In this document: positions 5,859-13,431 of the stretch, in pieces
Position numbering within the stretch: the first letter of the stretch is position 1
Layout: every line of letters begins with the position of its first letter
Origin: JANOSH01 sp031415695
GTDB lineage: Bacteria > Actinomycetota > Acidimicrobiia > Acidimicrobiales > Ilumatobacteraceae
DNA length: 16,517 bases
Direction of reading: 5' to 3'
Assembly (NCBI GenBank): GCA_031415695.1
Contig: JANOSH010000069.1
Location: 1-16,517 of the forward strand
The notes under the pieces: generated by a model
Database searches by the model: none
Told to the model about the DNA's origin: nothing
Seen by the model: the letters and a program-made list of their open reading frames with translations, nothing else
Program-made: the position numbers and the translations under genes

Positions 5859-6408
5859 TTCGGCCCCCTGCTGCAGTGATGTCGAATGTAAACTGTGCCG
5901 TTCCGCCCGATGGTGCCGGCTGCTGGCGGATGCGGTAGGAGCCTGATGCGCCGACGAACCGCCCGGTTCCTCCGATGACGGCGAACGTGGCGTCGCTCAG
6001 TGTCGGCGGACCGACTGCACTGATGGTGCCGTCTTCGAACACGAGTTGGTGAAAGATCGCGCCTTGGCCGCTCGTGGGCATCAGCGACGATTCGAACATG
6101 CCTAGGTGGCTGCCGTCCTCGCCGACTAGGCGACCAAGTGGTAGCGCGACGGAGCCGGCGGGCGGCAGCGTGCCGGGTGGCACCCCGGGTCGCACGAGCC
6201 GCCAGTCGACACCTCGCACGACCATCGCCCGACCCGACCGCACGAACGTCTCGGCGGCGGCAGTCGCAGTGGTGCCGGTCGGGTCTCGGGACCCCGCGAC
6301 CCCGGCCATATGTACGACGCCCGCGAGTAGGCCCGCTCGTGCCAGCAGATCACGGCGACTCGTACCGCTGCCGACCTCGGTGGTGTCCAGCCGATCCTGA
6401 AGATCCAT
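5851..6408 (-). CDS. Tat-signal protein with allene oxide cyclase/dirigent-like barrel
   Basis: The 185-residue protein has a twin-arginine signal: T16-S17-R18-R19-D20-L21-L22, then a hydrophobic stretch ARAGLLAGVVHMAGVAG, so it is probably exported folded, possibly with a cofactor. The mature part contains VFEDGTISAVGPPTLSDATF, then FAVIGGTGRFVGASGSYRI and a final FTFDI strand. The GGTGxFxGAxG turn is typical of the small eight-stranded barrel shared by allene oxide cyclases and dirigent proteins, which act on or guide oxidised lipid or phenolic substrates. A purine-rich stretch complementary to 6414-6420 lies before the start. It sits between the IclR gene (39 nt away) and the hcp-like gene. 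Real substrate is unknown. Confidence 0.6.
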   Translation of the reverse strand: MDLQDRLDTTEVGSGTSRRDLLARAGLLAGVVHMAGVAGSRDPTGTTATAAAETFVRSGRAMVVRGVDWRLVRPGVPPGTLPPAGSVALPLGRLVGEDGSHLGMFESSLMPTSGQGAIFHQLVFEDGTISAVGPPTLSDATFAVIGGTGRFVGASGSYRIRQQPAPSGGTAQFTFDITAAGGRND

Positions 6409-6447
6409 GCTTGCCCCTTCCCACTTACCTAGGATCAGCGTACACCC

Positions 6448-7104
6448 TTAGAGGCCGCGTTCGATCGCCTCGACAGCCGCCGTCAGCGCGGTGGTGATGG
6501 CGCGTTGGCGGGCGGCCCCGATACGAAAACTCGGGCCGACGACGCTGAGCACTCCAAGCACCTGGCCGTGGACTTGGACTGGCCGTGCTACTGCCGTAGT
6601 GCCTAGTTCGACGCCGTCACGAACGACGGCGACACCGAGCCGACTGCATCGACCCTCGAGCGCAGCACCGACGGCCGTGCCGGCGCGTGGGAGTTGGCGC
6701 CCGAGCCAGCTGACGTGGCGCAAGGCATGAGGGCTCGGCGCATACCGCACGTAGATGGCGGCATCGTCGTTGGCGGCAATTGCCAGGTAACACGACTCTC
6801 CCGTGGACTCGGCAAGCGCATCGAGATGAGGTTGGGCAAGGTCGGCCAACGCCGTTTGGCTCGTGTGTAGCGCGCCAAGGCGCACGAGTTCGCTGCCGGC
6901 GTGGAACAGGCCGTCGTCGTCACGGCGTACGAACTCGGCCGTCTCGAGCGCCCGCAAGATGCGGTGTGTAGTCGATGGAGCGAGGCCGACGTGACGGGCT
7001 GCGTCGGCCAGTCCGATGCCGGCCGGACGCTCGGCGGCTACTGTCAGCAGGCGCAACGCCCGCCCGACTACTCGAATCGTCGATACTTCTTGACCGGGTT
7101 CCAT
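6448..7104 (-). CDS. IclR-family transcriptional regulator of the hut operon
   Basis: This 218-residue protein has an N-terminal winged helix (VVGRALRLLTVAAERPAGIG, LADAARHVGLAPSTTHRILR, ALETAEFVRRDDDG) followed by an effector-binding IclR domain (HLDALAESTGESCYLAIAAN and VRYAPSPHALRHVSWLGRQL, PRAGTAVGAALEG). IclR proteins are dimers that respond to small carbon compounds. It diverges from hutH, so it probably regulates histidine utilisation, where GntR-type HutC is more usual. The effector might be urocanate, but that is inference. ATG 7104 is chosen over ATG 7116 and GTG 7143 because a -35/-10 pair on the minus strand (7140-7135 and 7117-7112) would place the transcript start at 7104. At 218 residues it is somewhat shorter than most family members. 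Confidence 0.8.
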   Translation of the reverse strand: MEPGQEVSTIRVVGRALRLLTVAAERPAGIGLADAARHVGLAPSTTHRILRALETAEFVRRDDDGLFHAGSELVRLGALHTSQTALADLAQPHLDALAESTGESCYLAIAANDDAAIYVRYAPSPHALRHVSWLGRQLPRAGTAVGAALEGRCSRLGVAVVRDGVELGTTAVARPVQVHGQVLGVLSVVGPSFRIGAARQRAITTALTAAVEAIERGL

Positions 7105-7140
7105 TTGGTGGACCATAGTTCCATCTGATGGAAGCGTCGA
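7090..7140. promoter_or_regulatory. Divergent iclR/hutH promoters with two operator-like palindromes
   Basis: TTCCATCTGATGGAA at 7119-7133 is a 15-bp palindrome with one central base, and a 12-of-15 copy (TTCCATTTGGTGGAC) begins exactly 20 bp earlier at 7099-7113. For hutH, TTGACC (7090-7095) and CATAGT (7114-7119) with an 18-bp spacer predict a start near 7128. For iclR, TCGACG (7140-7135) and TATGGT (7117-7112) with a 17-bp spacer predict a start at 7104. Each palindrome thus lies in the spacer of one promoter and over the start of the other gene. The hexamers are imperfect; the palindromes are certain. Confidence 0.55.
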
Positions 7141-8648
7141 CACCTGCCGTCTTATTGGGCTCCGCTGGTCTGAGCGCGGCCGATGTCGTTGCTGTGGCGC
7201 GCCACGACGCGCCGGTTATCCTCGGTGCGTCGGCCCGGGCCGCGCTCGCCCGCAGTGCCGATTTGATCGAGGCGCACGTTTCGAGCACTACCCCGGTGTA
7301 CGGCGTATCCACCGGTTTCGGGTCGCTCGCCAACACCGTTATCCCGCCGGAACGTCGTGAGGAATTGCAACGGGCGCTCATCCGTTCCCACGCGGCGGGT
7401 ATGGGACCCCTGGTCGAGCCCGAGGTGGTTCGGGCCATGACACTGTTGCGCGCTCGCACACTCTCGATGGGGTACTCCGGCGTGCGGCCCGTTGTCGTCG
7501 AAACGTTGTTGGCGATGTTGAACGCCGGCATCACCCCAGCGGTCCACGAGCACGGTTCACTGGGCGCATCAGGCGATCTCGCCCCTTTGGCCACGGTCGC
7601 ACTGGCGCTCATCGGCGAGGGAGAGTGCGGCCCGAGGCTCGCCGCCGCCGGCATCAGCCCGGTGACCCTGCGGGCCAAGGAAGGCCTGGCGCTCATCAAC
7701 GGTACCGACGGCATGCTCGGCATGTTGGTGCTCGCGCTCGCCGACCTCGATCTACTCGTCCGATCGGCCGACATCGTGGCGGCTATGAGTGTCGAGGCCC
7801 TCATGGGTACCGATCGGGCCTACGCGGCCGACCTCATGGCGCTTCGGCCCCACGCCGGCCAGACCACATCGGCCGCTAACCTGCGGCGTTTGCTCGCCGG
7901 AAGTGCCATCGTCGCCAGTCATCGTCACGACGACTCTCGCGTGCAAGATGCCTACTCGTTACGGTGCACGCCGCAGGTGCATGGTGCGGTGCGCGACACG
8001 GTTACTCACGCCCGCGGTATCGCCGAAATCGAGCTGCGGTCCGCCATCGACAACCCCAGCGTGCTGCCCGATGGCCGGGTCGAATCGTGCGGCCACTTTC
8101 ACGGTGCACCTGTCGGGTTCGCCTGCGATTTCTTGGCCATCGCCGCCGCCGAACTCGGGGCCATTGCCGAACGCCGAACGGACCGCTTGCTCGACCGCAG
8201 CCGATCGCACGGCCTGCCGCCATTCCTCACACCCGACGCCGGTGTCAACTCGGGTCTGATGATCGCCCACTACACCCAGGCCGCGATGGTGGCCGAGAAC
8301 CGTCGCCTCGCCGCACCGGCCAGTGTCGACTCGTTGCCGACATCGGCCATGCAAGAAGACCACGTGTCGATGGGGTGGGGCGCCGCTCGAAAATTGCGTC
8401 AGTCGGTCGCCAACGTCGGCCGCATCGTGGCCTGCGAACTGGTGTGTGCCGCTCAGGGGCTTGAGCTACGTGCTCCCTTGGCGCCCTCGATGGCCTCGGC
8501 GGCGGCGTTGTCGGCGTTACGCGACGCCGGGGTCGGTGGCCCCGGACCCGACCGCTGGTTATCGCCCGAACTGTTGGCGGCGGAGCGTTTCGTCATGTCG
8601 GGTTCGTTGTTGTCGGCGGTTGAACGCGTCACCGGCCCCCTGGATTAG
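7128..8648 (+). CDS. hutH: Histidine ammonia-lyase
   Basis: This 506-residue enzyme removes ammonia from L-histidine to give urocanate, the first step of histidine breakdown in the cytoplasm. The MIO cofactor forms from A147-S148-G149 in HEHGSLGASGDLAPLA, and Y58 in TPVYGVSTGFG is the expected catalytic tyrosine. Further family blocks are QRALIRSHAAGMG, the GLALINGTDGMLGML segment and IDNPSVLPDG. The length is close to the usual 500-515. ATG 7128 is the start because the frame's conserved region begins soon after and a -10-like CATAGT lies 8 nt upstream; there is no ribosome binding site, which suggests leaderless translation. The start codon sits within the IclR-type palindrome. hutU follows 9 nt downstream. 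Confidence 0.95.
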   Translation: MEASTPAVLLGSAGLSAADVVAVARHDAPVILGASARAALARSADLIEAHVSSTTPVYGVSTGFGSLANTVIPPERREELQRALIRSHAAGMGPLVEPEVVRAMTLLRARTLSMGYSGVRPVVVETLLAMLNAGITPAVHEHGSLGASGDLAPLATVALALIGEGECGPRLAAAGISPVTLRAKEGLALINGTDGMLGMLVLALADLDLLVRSADIVAAMSVEALMGTDRAYAADLMALRPHAGQTTSAANLRRLLAGSAIVASHRHDDSRVQDAYSLRCTPQVHGAVRDTVTHARGIAEIELRSAIDNPSVLPDGRVESCGHFHGAPVGFACDFLAIAAAELGAIAERRTDRLLDRSRSHGLPPFLTPDAGVNSGLMIAHYTQAAMVAENRRLAAPASVDSLPTSAMQEDHVSMGWGAARKLRQSVANVGRIVACELVCAAQGLELRAPLAPSMASAAALSALRDAGVGGPGPDRWLSPELLAAERFVMSGSLLSAVERVTGPLD

Positions 8649-8657
8649 GAGAACAAG

Positions 8658-10319
8658 ATGCTTGGAGCACGACCGGTTCGAGCCCCCCGGGGCTCCACGC
8701 TGAGCTGCAAAGGCTGGCCTCAGGAAGCCGCCATGCGCATGCTGATGAACAACCTCGACCCCGAGGTAGCGGAACGCCCCGACGACCTTGTGGTGTACGG
8801 CGGCACGGGCCGCGCCGCTCGTTCGTGGGACGCATTCGACGCCATGGTGCGCACATTACGCGGGCTCGAAGGCGACGAGACCATGCTCGTACAATCGGGC
8901 AAGCCGGTGGGGGTGTTCCGCACGCACGAGTGGGCACCGCGGGTGCTTATCGCCAACTCCAACTTGGTGCCCGAGTGGGGCACCTGGGACGAGTTCCGGC
9001 GACTCGAGGACATGGGCCTCACCATGTACGGCCAGATGACCGCCGGGTCGTGGATCTACATCGGCACCCAGGGCATCCTGCAAGGGACGTATGAATGTTT
9101 CGCCGAGATCGGGCGCCGTCATTTCGGCGGCTCGTTGGCGGGCACTATCACCCTCACGGCCGGGCTCGGTGGTATGGGTGGTGCCCAGCCGCTGGCTGTC
9201 ACCATGGCCGGGGGCGTGGCGTTGTGCATCGATGTCGATCGCACCCGAATCCAACGGCGCGTAGAGCACCGGTACCTCGACGAAATCGCTGACTCTCTCG
9301 ATGACGCCGTGGCCCGATGCGAAGCGGCCCGACGAGAGCGTCGGGCCTTGTCGGTGGGTGTGCTCGGCAACGCGGCCGAAGTGCTACCGCGCCTGCTCGA
9401 CATGGGCTTCGGGCCCGATATCGTCACCGACCAAACGAGTGCGCATGATCCGCTCAGCTATGTACCGGTCGATCTGTCGCCCGAAGCCACCGCCGAAATG
9501 GCCCGCACGAATCCCACCGAACTCATCCGCCGATCGCGTGAATCGATGGCGATTCACTGCGCAGCGATGGTCGAGTATCTCGACCGTGGCGCCGAGGTGT
9601 TCGACTACGGCAACAGCCTGCGCGCCGAAGCAAAACTCGGGGGATTCGATCGGGCGTTCGACTACCCCGGGTTTCTGCCCGCTTACATTAGGCCCTTGTT
9701 CTGCGAAGGCAAAGGCCCGTTTCGTTGGGTGGCGTTGTCGGGTGATCCCGCCGACATCGCAGCTACCGACCGCGCCGTTCTCGACGAGTTCCCCGACAAC
9801 CCGGATCTGGCCAAATGGATCCAGATGGCGGGCGAGCGGGTGGCGTTTCAAGGTCTGCCGGCGCGCATTTGTTGGCTTGGCTACGGCGAACGGCACCGGC
9901 TCGGCCTGCGGTTCAACGACATGGTCCGAAGCGGCGAGGTGTCTGCGCCCATTGTCATCGGTCGTGATCATCTCGACTCCGGTTCGGTGGCGTCGCCATA
10001 CCGTGAAACCGAGGCCATGGCAGATGGATCGGATGCCATTGCCGACTGGCCGCTGCTGAACGCGCTGGTCAACACGTCGAGCGGGGCCAGTTGGGTGAGC
10101 ATCCACCACGGCGGCGGCGTCGGTATCGGCCGCTCCATCCACGCAGGCATGGTGGCCCTAGCCGATGGAACGGCGTTGGCCGACGAGAAACTGGCCCGCG
10201 TGCTCACCACCGACCCTGGCATGGGAGTCATCCGCCACGCCGACGCCGGATACGATCGTGCCATCGACGTGGCCGCCGAGCGCGGGGTGCGCATCCCGAT
10301 GCTCGAGGGCGAGACGTGA
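8658..10319 (+). CDS. hutU: Urocanate hydratase (urocanase)
   Basis: This 553-residue enzyme converts urocanate to 4-imidazolone-5-propionate using tightly bound NAD as electrophile. Family blocks are complete: LMNNLDPEVAERPDDLVVYG near the N-terminus, the NAD-binding TAGLGGMGGAQPLAVTMAGG (about 167-186), DQTSAHDPLSYVP, and the catalytic Cys405 in ARICWLGYGERHRLGLRFN. It ends with VIGRDHLDSGSVASPYRETE and the glycine-rich HHGGGVGIGRS. Length matches the family (about 550-560). A ribosome binding site (TAGGAG at 8646-8651) precedes ATG 8658, 9 nt after hutH. Its stop TGA (10317-10319) overlaps the GTG of the peptide deformylase homologue in GTGA. Confidence 0.95.
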   Translation: MLGARPVRAPRGSTLSCKGWPQEAAMRMLMNNLDPEVAERPDDLVVYGGTGRAARSWDAFDAMVRTLRGLEGDETMLVQSGKPVGVFRTHEWAPRVLIANSNLVPEWGTWDEFRRLEDMGLTMYGQMTAGSWIYIGTQGILQGTYECFAEIGRRHFGGSLAGTITLTAGLGGMGGAQPLAVTMAGGVALCIDVDRTRIQRRVEHRYLDEIADSLDDAVARCEAARRERRALSVGVLGNAAEVLPRLLDMGFGPDIVTDQTSAHDPLSYVPVDLSPEATAEMARTNPTELIRRSRESMAIHCAAMVEYLDRGAEVFDYGNSLRAEAKLGGFDRAFDYPGFLPAYIRPLFCEGKGPFRWVALSGDPADIAATDRAVLDEFPDNPDLAKWIQMAGERVAFQGLPARICWLGYGERHRLGLRFNDMVRSGEVSAPIVIGRDHLDSGSVASPYRETEAMADGSDAIADWPLLNALVNTSSGASWVSIHHGGGVGIGRSIHAGMVALADGTALADEKLARVLTTDPGMGVIRHADAGYDRAIDVAAERGVRIPMLEGET

Positions 10320-10891
10320 CGGTTTTGCCGATCGTGACGGTGGGCCACCCAGTCTTGCGCGAACGGGCTCGGGAGGTGACGCCTGGCGAATTGGCATCAC
10401 ACGACATACAGGTCTTCATCGATGACCTCATCGCCACGATGCGCCAGGCCAACGGCGCCGGGCTGGCCGCAAACCAAGTTGGGAACCCCATCCGTATCGC
10501 GGCGATCGAGGTTGGTAACAACCCTCGTTACCCGTACAAGCCCCGCATCCCGCTGACCGTCGTCGTCAACCCGATCATCGAAGCACTCGATGATGAAATG
10601 GTCGACATCAACGAGGGCTGTCTGTCGGTGCCCAATTTGCGGGGCGAGGTTGCCCGTTCGGTCAACGTGCGGGTGCGTTACCTCGACCGTTATGGAGTGG
10701 CCCACGACGAGATCAAACGTGGCCTAACCGCCGGAACGTTCCAGCACGAATGTGATCATCTCGATGGCGTGCTGTTTGTCGACCGGGTGACCAACCCGCA
10801 CACGTTCACGACATGGGAACAATTCGAACGTTTTCACCGCGACGCGTTCGTCGAACGGATTACCGCTTTCGTGGAGCGCGTCGGCTCGTGA
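10316..10891 (+). CDS. Peptide deformylase-family enzyme inside the hut operon; candidate N-formylglutamate deformylase
   Basis: The 191-residue protein has all three peptide deformylase motifs: G47-AGLAAN-Q54 (motif I), E100-G-C-L-S104 (motif II) and Q143-H-E-C-D-H148 (motif III). C102, H144 and H148 would bind the metal and E145 would be the catalytic acid, so hydrolysis of an N-formyl group is well supported. Between motifs it has RYPYKPRIPLTVVVNPIIEA, as in a branch of secondary deformylases found in some bacteria. The GTG start overlaps the hutU stop (GTGA) and its own stop overlaps the hutF start (GTGA), so it is translated with the hut enzymes. The window contains hutH, U, F and I but no recognisable hutG, whose product deformylates N-formylglutamate. 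That this enzyme does the job is inference; a housekeeping peptide deformylase misplaced in the operon is the alternative. Confidence 0.9.
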   Translation: MTVLPIVTVGHPVLRERAREVTPGELASHDIQVFIDDLIATMRQANGAGLAANQVGNPIRIAAIEVGNNPRYPYKPRIPLTVVVNPIIEALDDEMVDINEGCLSVPNLRGEVARSVNVRVRYLDRYGVAHDEIKRGLTAGTFQHECDHLDGVLFVDRVTNPHTFTTWEQFERFHRDAFVERITAFVERVGS

Positions 10892-12192
10892 CCCGATTTT
10901 GGTGCGAATACGCCTGGTTGGGTGATCCGAAGAAGTTGCCGGTCGCTGGTGTAAACGTTGACGTTGACGGCGATCGCATCACGGCTATCGCAGTTGGGCC
11001 TGGGGGTGGGCCGGCGGGTTCGCACCGCCTCTACGGACTCACGGTTCCTGGGTTCGCCAACGCTCACAGCCACGCCTTCCACCGAGCATTACGGGGCCGC
11101 ACCCATGGCGGCACCGGATCGTTCTGGTCGTGGCGATCGCAGATGTACGCCCTCGCCGAACGGCTCACGCCCGAGCGCTACCACGCGTTGGCCCGAGCCA
11201 CCTTCGCCGAAATGGCACTGGCCGGTTTCACCTGCGTGGGGGAATTCCACTACCTGCACGAACCGGGGATGGGCGAGGCAGTGGTGGCCGCCGCGGCCGA
11301 AGCGGGGGTTCGGCTAACGCTCCTCGACACGTGTTATCTTCACGGGGGCATCGGCCAGCCGGTCAACGATGCGCAACGCCGGTTCAGCGACGGGGATGTC
11401 GACGGGTGGATTAACCGGGTCTCGTCGATTGACTCGACCAGCCTGATGCGCGTCGGCGCCGCCGTGCATTCCGTGCGGGCGGTGGACCCGTCATCGATCG
11501 CCGAGGTGGCACGGTGGGCCGCCAGTATGGGTGCGCCGCTGCATGCCCATGTCAGTGAGCAACCAGCCGAAAACGAGGAGTGCCTGGTCGCATATGGTCG
11601 TACACCGACGGGGGTGCTGGCCGAGGCCGGGGCACTGTCGGATCAGTTCACGGCCGTGCACGCCACGCACCTGACCACGCACGACGTGGCGCTGTACGCG
11701 GCGAGCGGCGCCGCTGTGTGCCTGTGCCCCACGACCGAACGCGACCTCGCCGACGGTATTGGACCGTCGGGCGCTCTACGCTCCGCTCGTATACCGATGT
11801 GCATGGGGACCGACTCGCACGCCGTCATCGACGCGTTCGAAGAGATGCGGGCGGTCGAACTCGATGAACGGCTGGCCTCGCTGTCACGTGGCACCCACCA
11901 ACCGGTCGAGCTCATGGCCCTAGGCTCGGCGAACGGCTACCGCAGCCTGGGCTGGCCCGATGGCGGACGAATTGCGGTCGGCGCGTTGGCCGACTTCGTA
12001 ACGTTGAACTTTGCGTCGGTGCGCCTCGCCGGCGCAGAACCGACATCACTGGCCGCAGTGGTATTCGACGCCGCGGCACCCGATATTCACCATGTCGTCG
12101 TCGGCGGTCAGGTCGTCGTCAGAGGCGGCGTGCACTGCTCGATCAACGTGCGCGCCGCGCTGTCGACAGCACTTCGCGAGGTGTGGGCGTGA
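10888..12192 (+). CDS. hutF: Formimidoylglutamate deiminase
   Basis: This 434-residue amidohydrolase removes the imino nitrogen of N-formimino-L-glutamate as ammonia, giving N-formyl-L-glutamate. The first metal ligands are H60 and H62 in FANAHSHAFHRALRG, followed by the HutF-typical SFWSWRSQMYALAERLTPE and VGEFHYLHEPG. Downstream are HAHVSEQPAENEEC, HATHLTTHDVAL and MGTDSHAVIDAFEEMR, in which H and D ligands complete the site. Length is close to the family's roughly 450. Having HutF means the organism uses the five-step pathway to formate and glutamate rather than formamide release by HutG-type formiminoglutamase, so an N-formylglutamate deformylase is required. GTG 10888 overlaps the deformylase stop, and its stop overlaps the hutI GTG, both as GTGA. 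Confidence 0.93.
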   Translation: MTRFWCEYAWLGDPKKLPVAGVNVDVDGDRITAIAVGPGGGPAGSHRLYGLTVPGFANAHSHAFHRALRGRTHGGTGSFWSWRSQMYALAERLTPERYHALARATFAEMALAGFTCVGEFHYLHEPGMGEAVVAAAAEAGVRLTLLDTCYLHGGIGQPVNDAQRRFSDGDVDGWINRVSSIDSTSLMRVGAAVHSVRAVDPSSIAEVARWAASMGAPLHAHVSEQPAENEECLVAYGRTPTGVLAEAGALSDQFTAVHATHLTTHDVALYAASGAAVCLCPTTERDLADGIGPSGALRSARIPMCMGTDSHAVIDAFEEMRAVELDERLASLSRGTHQPVELMALGSANGYRSLGWPDGGRIAVGALADFVTLNFASVRLAGAEPTSLAAVVFDAAAPDIHHVVVGGQVVVRGGVHCSINVRAALSTALREVWA

Positions 12193-13352
12193 ACTCCACC
12201 ATCGTCACCGACATTGGTCGTCTGGTCACGTGCGACCCAAGCCTCGGCGCTGGCCTGCTCGGCGAGTTGCGTGACGCATGGCTTGTCCACCGAGACGGCT
12301 GTGTCGAGGCCGTCGGGACGGGAACGAGCCCCATAGCCGACCATCGCCTGTCGGTGCACGGGGCTTGCGTCATGCCGGGCTTTGTCGATAGCCATACCCA
12401 CCTTGTGTTCGCCGGCGAGCGCAGTGACGAGTTCGCGGCCCGCATGGCGGGCCAGGCGTATGCTGCCGGCGGTATCCGCACCACAGTGGCGGCGACTAGG
12501 GCCGCCACCGACGAGGCGCTGCTGGCGGGTGCGCTTGAGCGCCGCAACGAAGCCCGACGATCCGGGATCACCACAATCGAGATCAAGTCGGGCTACGGCC
12601 TGACCGTGGCCGACGAAGCCCGCATGTTGCACGTCGGGGGACAACTCACGGCCGACACCACGCTGCTCGCAGCCCACGTCGTGCCCGCCGAGTTCGAGGG
12701 GCGCAGCGACGACTATGTGGCGTTGCTGTGTGACGAGATGACCCGTGTGTGCGCGCCCCATGCCCGATGGGTCGACGCGTTCTGCGAGATAGGTGCGTTC
12801 GATGCCGACCAGTGCCGAGCGGTGCTCGAAGCCGGTCGGGTAGCCGGGCTGGGGCTGCGGTTGCACGCCAACCAACTCGGCTATGGACCGGGCGTTCAAC
12901 TAGGGGTCGAGATGGGATGTGCGTCGGTCGATCACTGTACGTATCTCACCGACACCGATATCGAAGCGTTAGCGGCATCGACCACCGTTGCCACCTTTCT
13001 GCCAGCCGCCGACTTTTCTACCCGTCAGCCGTACCCCAACGCTCGCCGGGTTCTCGACGCCGGAGTTACCGCTGCAATTGCCACCAACTGCAATCCGGGA
13101 TCGAGCTACACCACCTCGATGCCGTTTTGTATCGCCCTCGCCGTGCGCGACATGTACATGACCGTCGACGAGGCGATCCTTGCCGCCACGGTCGGGGGCG
13201 CGGCGGCGTTGCGACGAACCGACGTGGGGCGCCTCTCACCCGGCTGCAGGGCCGACTTCTTTGTCCTAGATGCACCCAGCCCAATCCATTTCGTGTACCG
13301 GCCCGGAGTCGCCCTAGTCGCAGCCACGTTTATCGGCGGACTATCGGTCTAG
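12189..13352 (+). CDS. hutI: Imidazolonepropionase
   Basis: This 387-residue amidohydrolase opens the imidazolone ring of 4-imidazolone-5-propionate to give N-formimino-L-glutamate. H69 and H71 in GFVDSHTHLVFAGERSDEFA bind the metal, followed by the family's AGGIRTTVAATRAATDEAL and TTIEIKSGYGL. Later motifs are LHANQLGYGPGVQLGVEMGC and ASVDHCTYLTDTDI, and the tail is TNCNPGSSYTTSMPF. Length is slightly short of the usual 400-420. GTG 12189 overlaps the hutF stop in GTGA; a GTG at 12183 is possible but would add only two residues. The stop (13350-13352) lies within a 12-bp palindrome. It is the last gene of the hut operon; transport genes are absent from the window. Confidence 0.95.
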   Translation: MNSTIVTDIGRLVTCDPSLGAGLLGELRDAWLVHRDGCVEAVGTGTSPIADHRLSVHGACVMPGFVDSHTHLVFAGERSDEFAARMAGQAYAAGGIRTTVAATRAATDEALLAGALERRNEARRSGITTIEIKSGYGLTVADEARMLHVGGQLTADTTLLAAHVVPAEFEGRSDDYVALLCDEMTRVCAPHARWVDAFCEIGAFDADQCRAVLEAGRVAGLGLRLHANQLGYGPGVQLGVEMGCASVDHCTYLTDTDIEALAASTTVATFLPAADFSTRQPYPNARRVLDAGVTAAIATNCNPGSSYTTSMPFCIALAVRDMYMTVDEAILAATVGGAAALRRTDVGRLSPGCRADFFVLDAPSPIHFVYRPGVALVAATFIGGLSV

Positions 13353-13377
13353 ACCGCACGACTCTGGAACCCCGGAG
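13345..13377. terminator. Palindrome and short hairpin after hutI
   Basis: CGGTCTAGACCG (13345-13356) is a perfect 12-bp palindrome over the hutI stop. It is followed by the stem CTCTGG (13362-13367) and CCGGAG (13372-13377) around AACC, with one G-T pair. No T-run follows, so this is a weak terminator candidate only; the palindrome may instead be a protein site. Confidence 0.3.
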
Positions 13378-13414
13378 ACCTCATCGCCGCGTGGCGAGGG
13401 TTAACATCATGCGC

Positions 13415-13431
13415 TATAATCATGTACATGA
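13415..13431 (+). promoter_or_regulatory. Promoter -10 and YefM-type operator of the Phd/RelE pair
   Basis: TATAAT at 13415-13420 ends 7 nt before ATG 13428, predicting a leaderless transcript. TCATGTACATGA (13420-13431) is a perfect 12-bp palindrome with the core TGTACA (13423-13428), the hexamer described for YefM-family antitoxin operators. No good -35 is seen. Confidence 0.6.

Noticed and set aside
5373..6408. A type VI secretion cluster
   Set aside because: Only an Hcp-like gene is present; no sheath, spike, baseplate or ClpV gene is found on either strand nearby.
9384..10142. Long minus-strand open frame opposite hutU
   Set aside because: hutU is complete with urocanase motifs on the plus strand; the antisense frame has no recognisable content.
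7128..13352. A conventional hutG or hut transporter in the operon
   Set aside because: All five frames of the operon are assigned with family motifs, and none is an N-formylglutamate amidohydrolase or permease.
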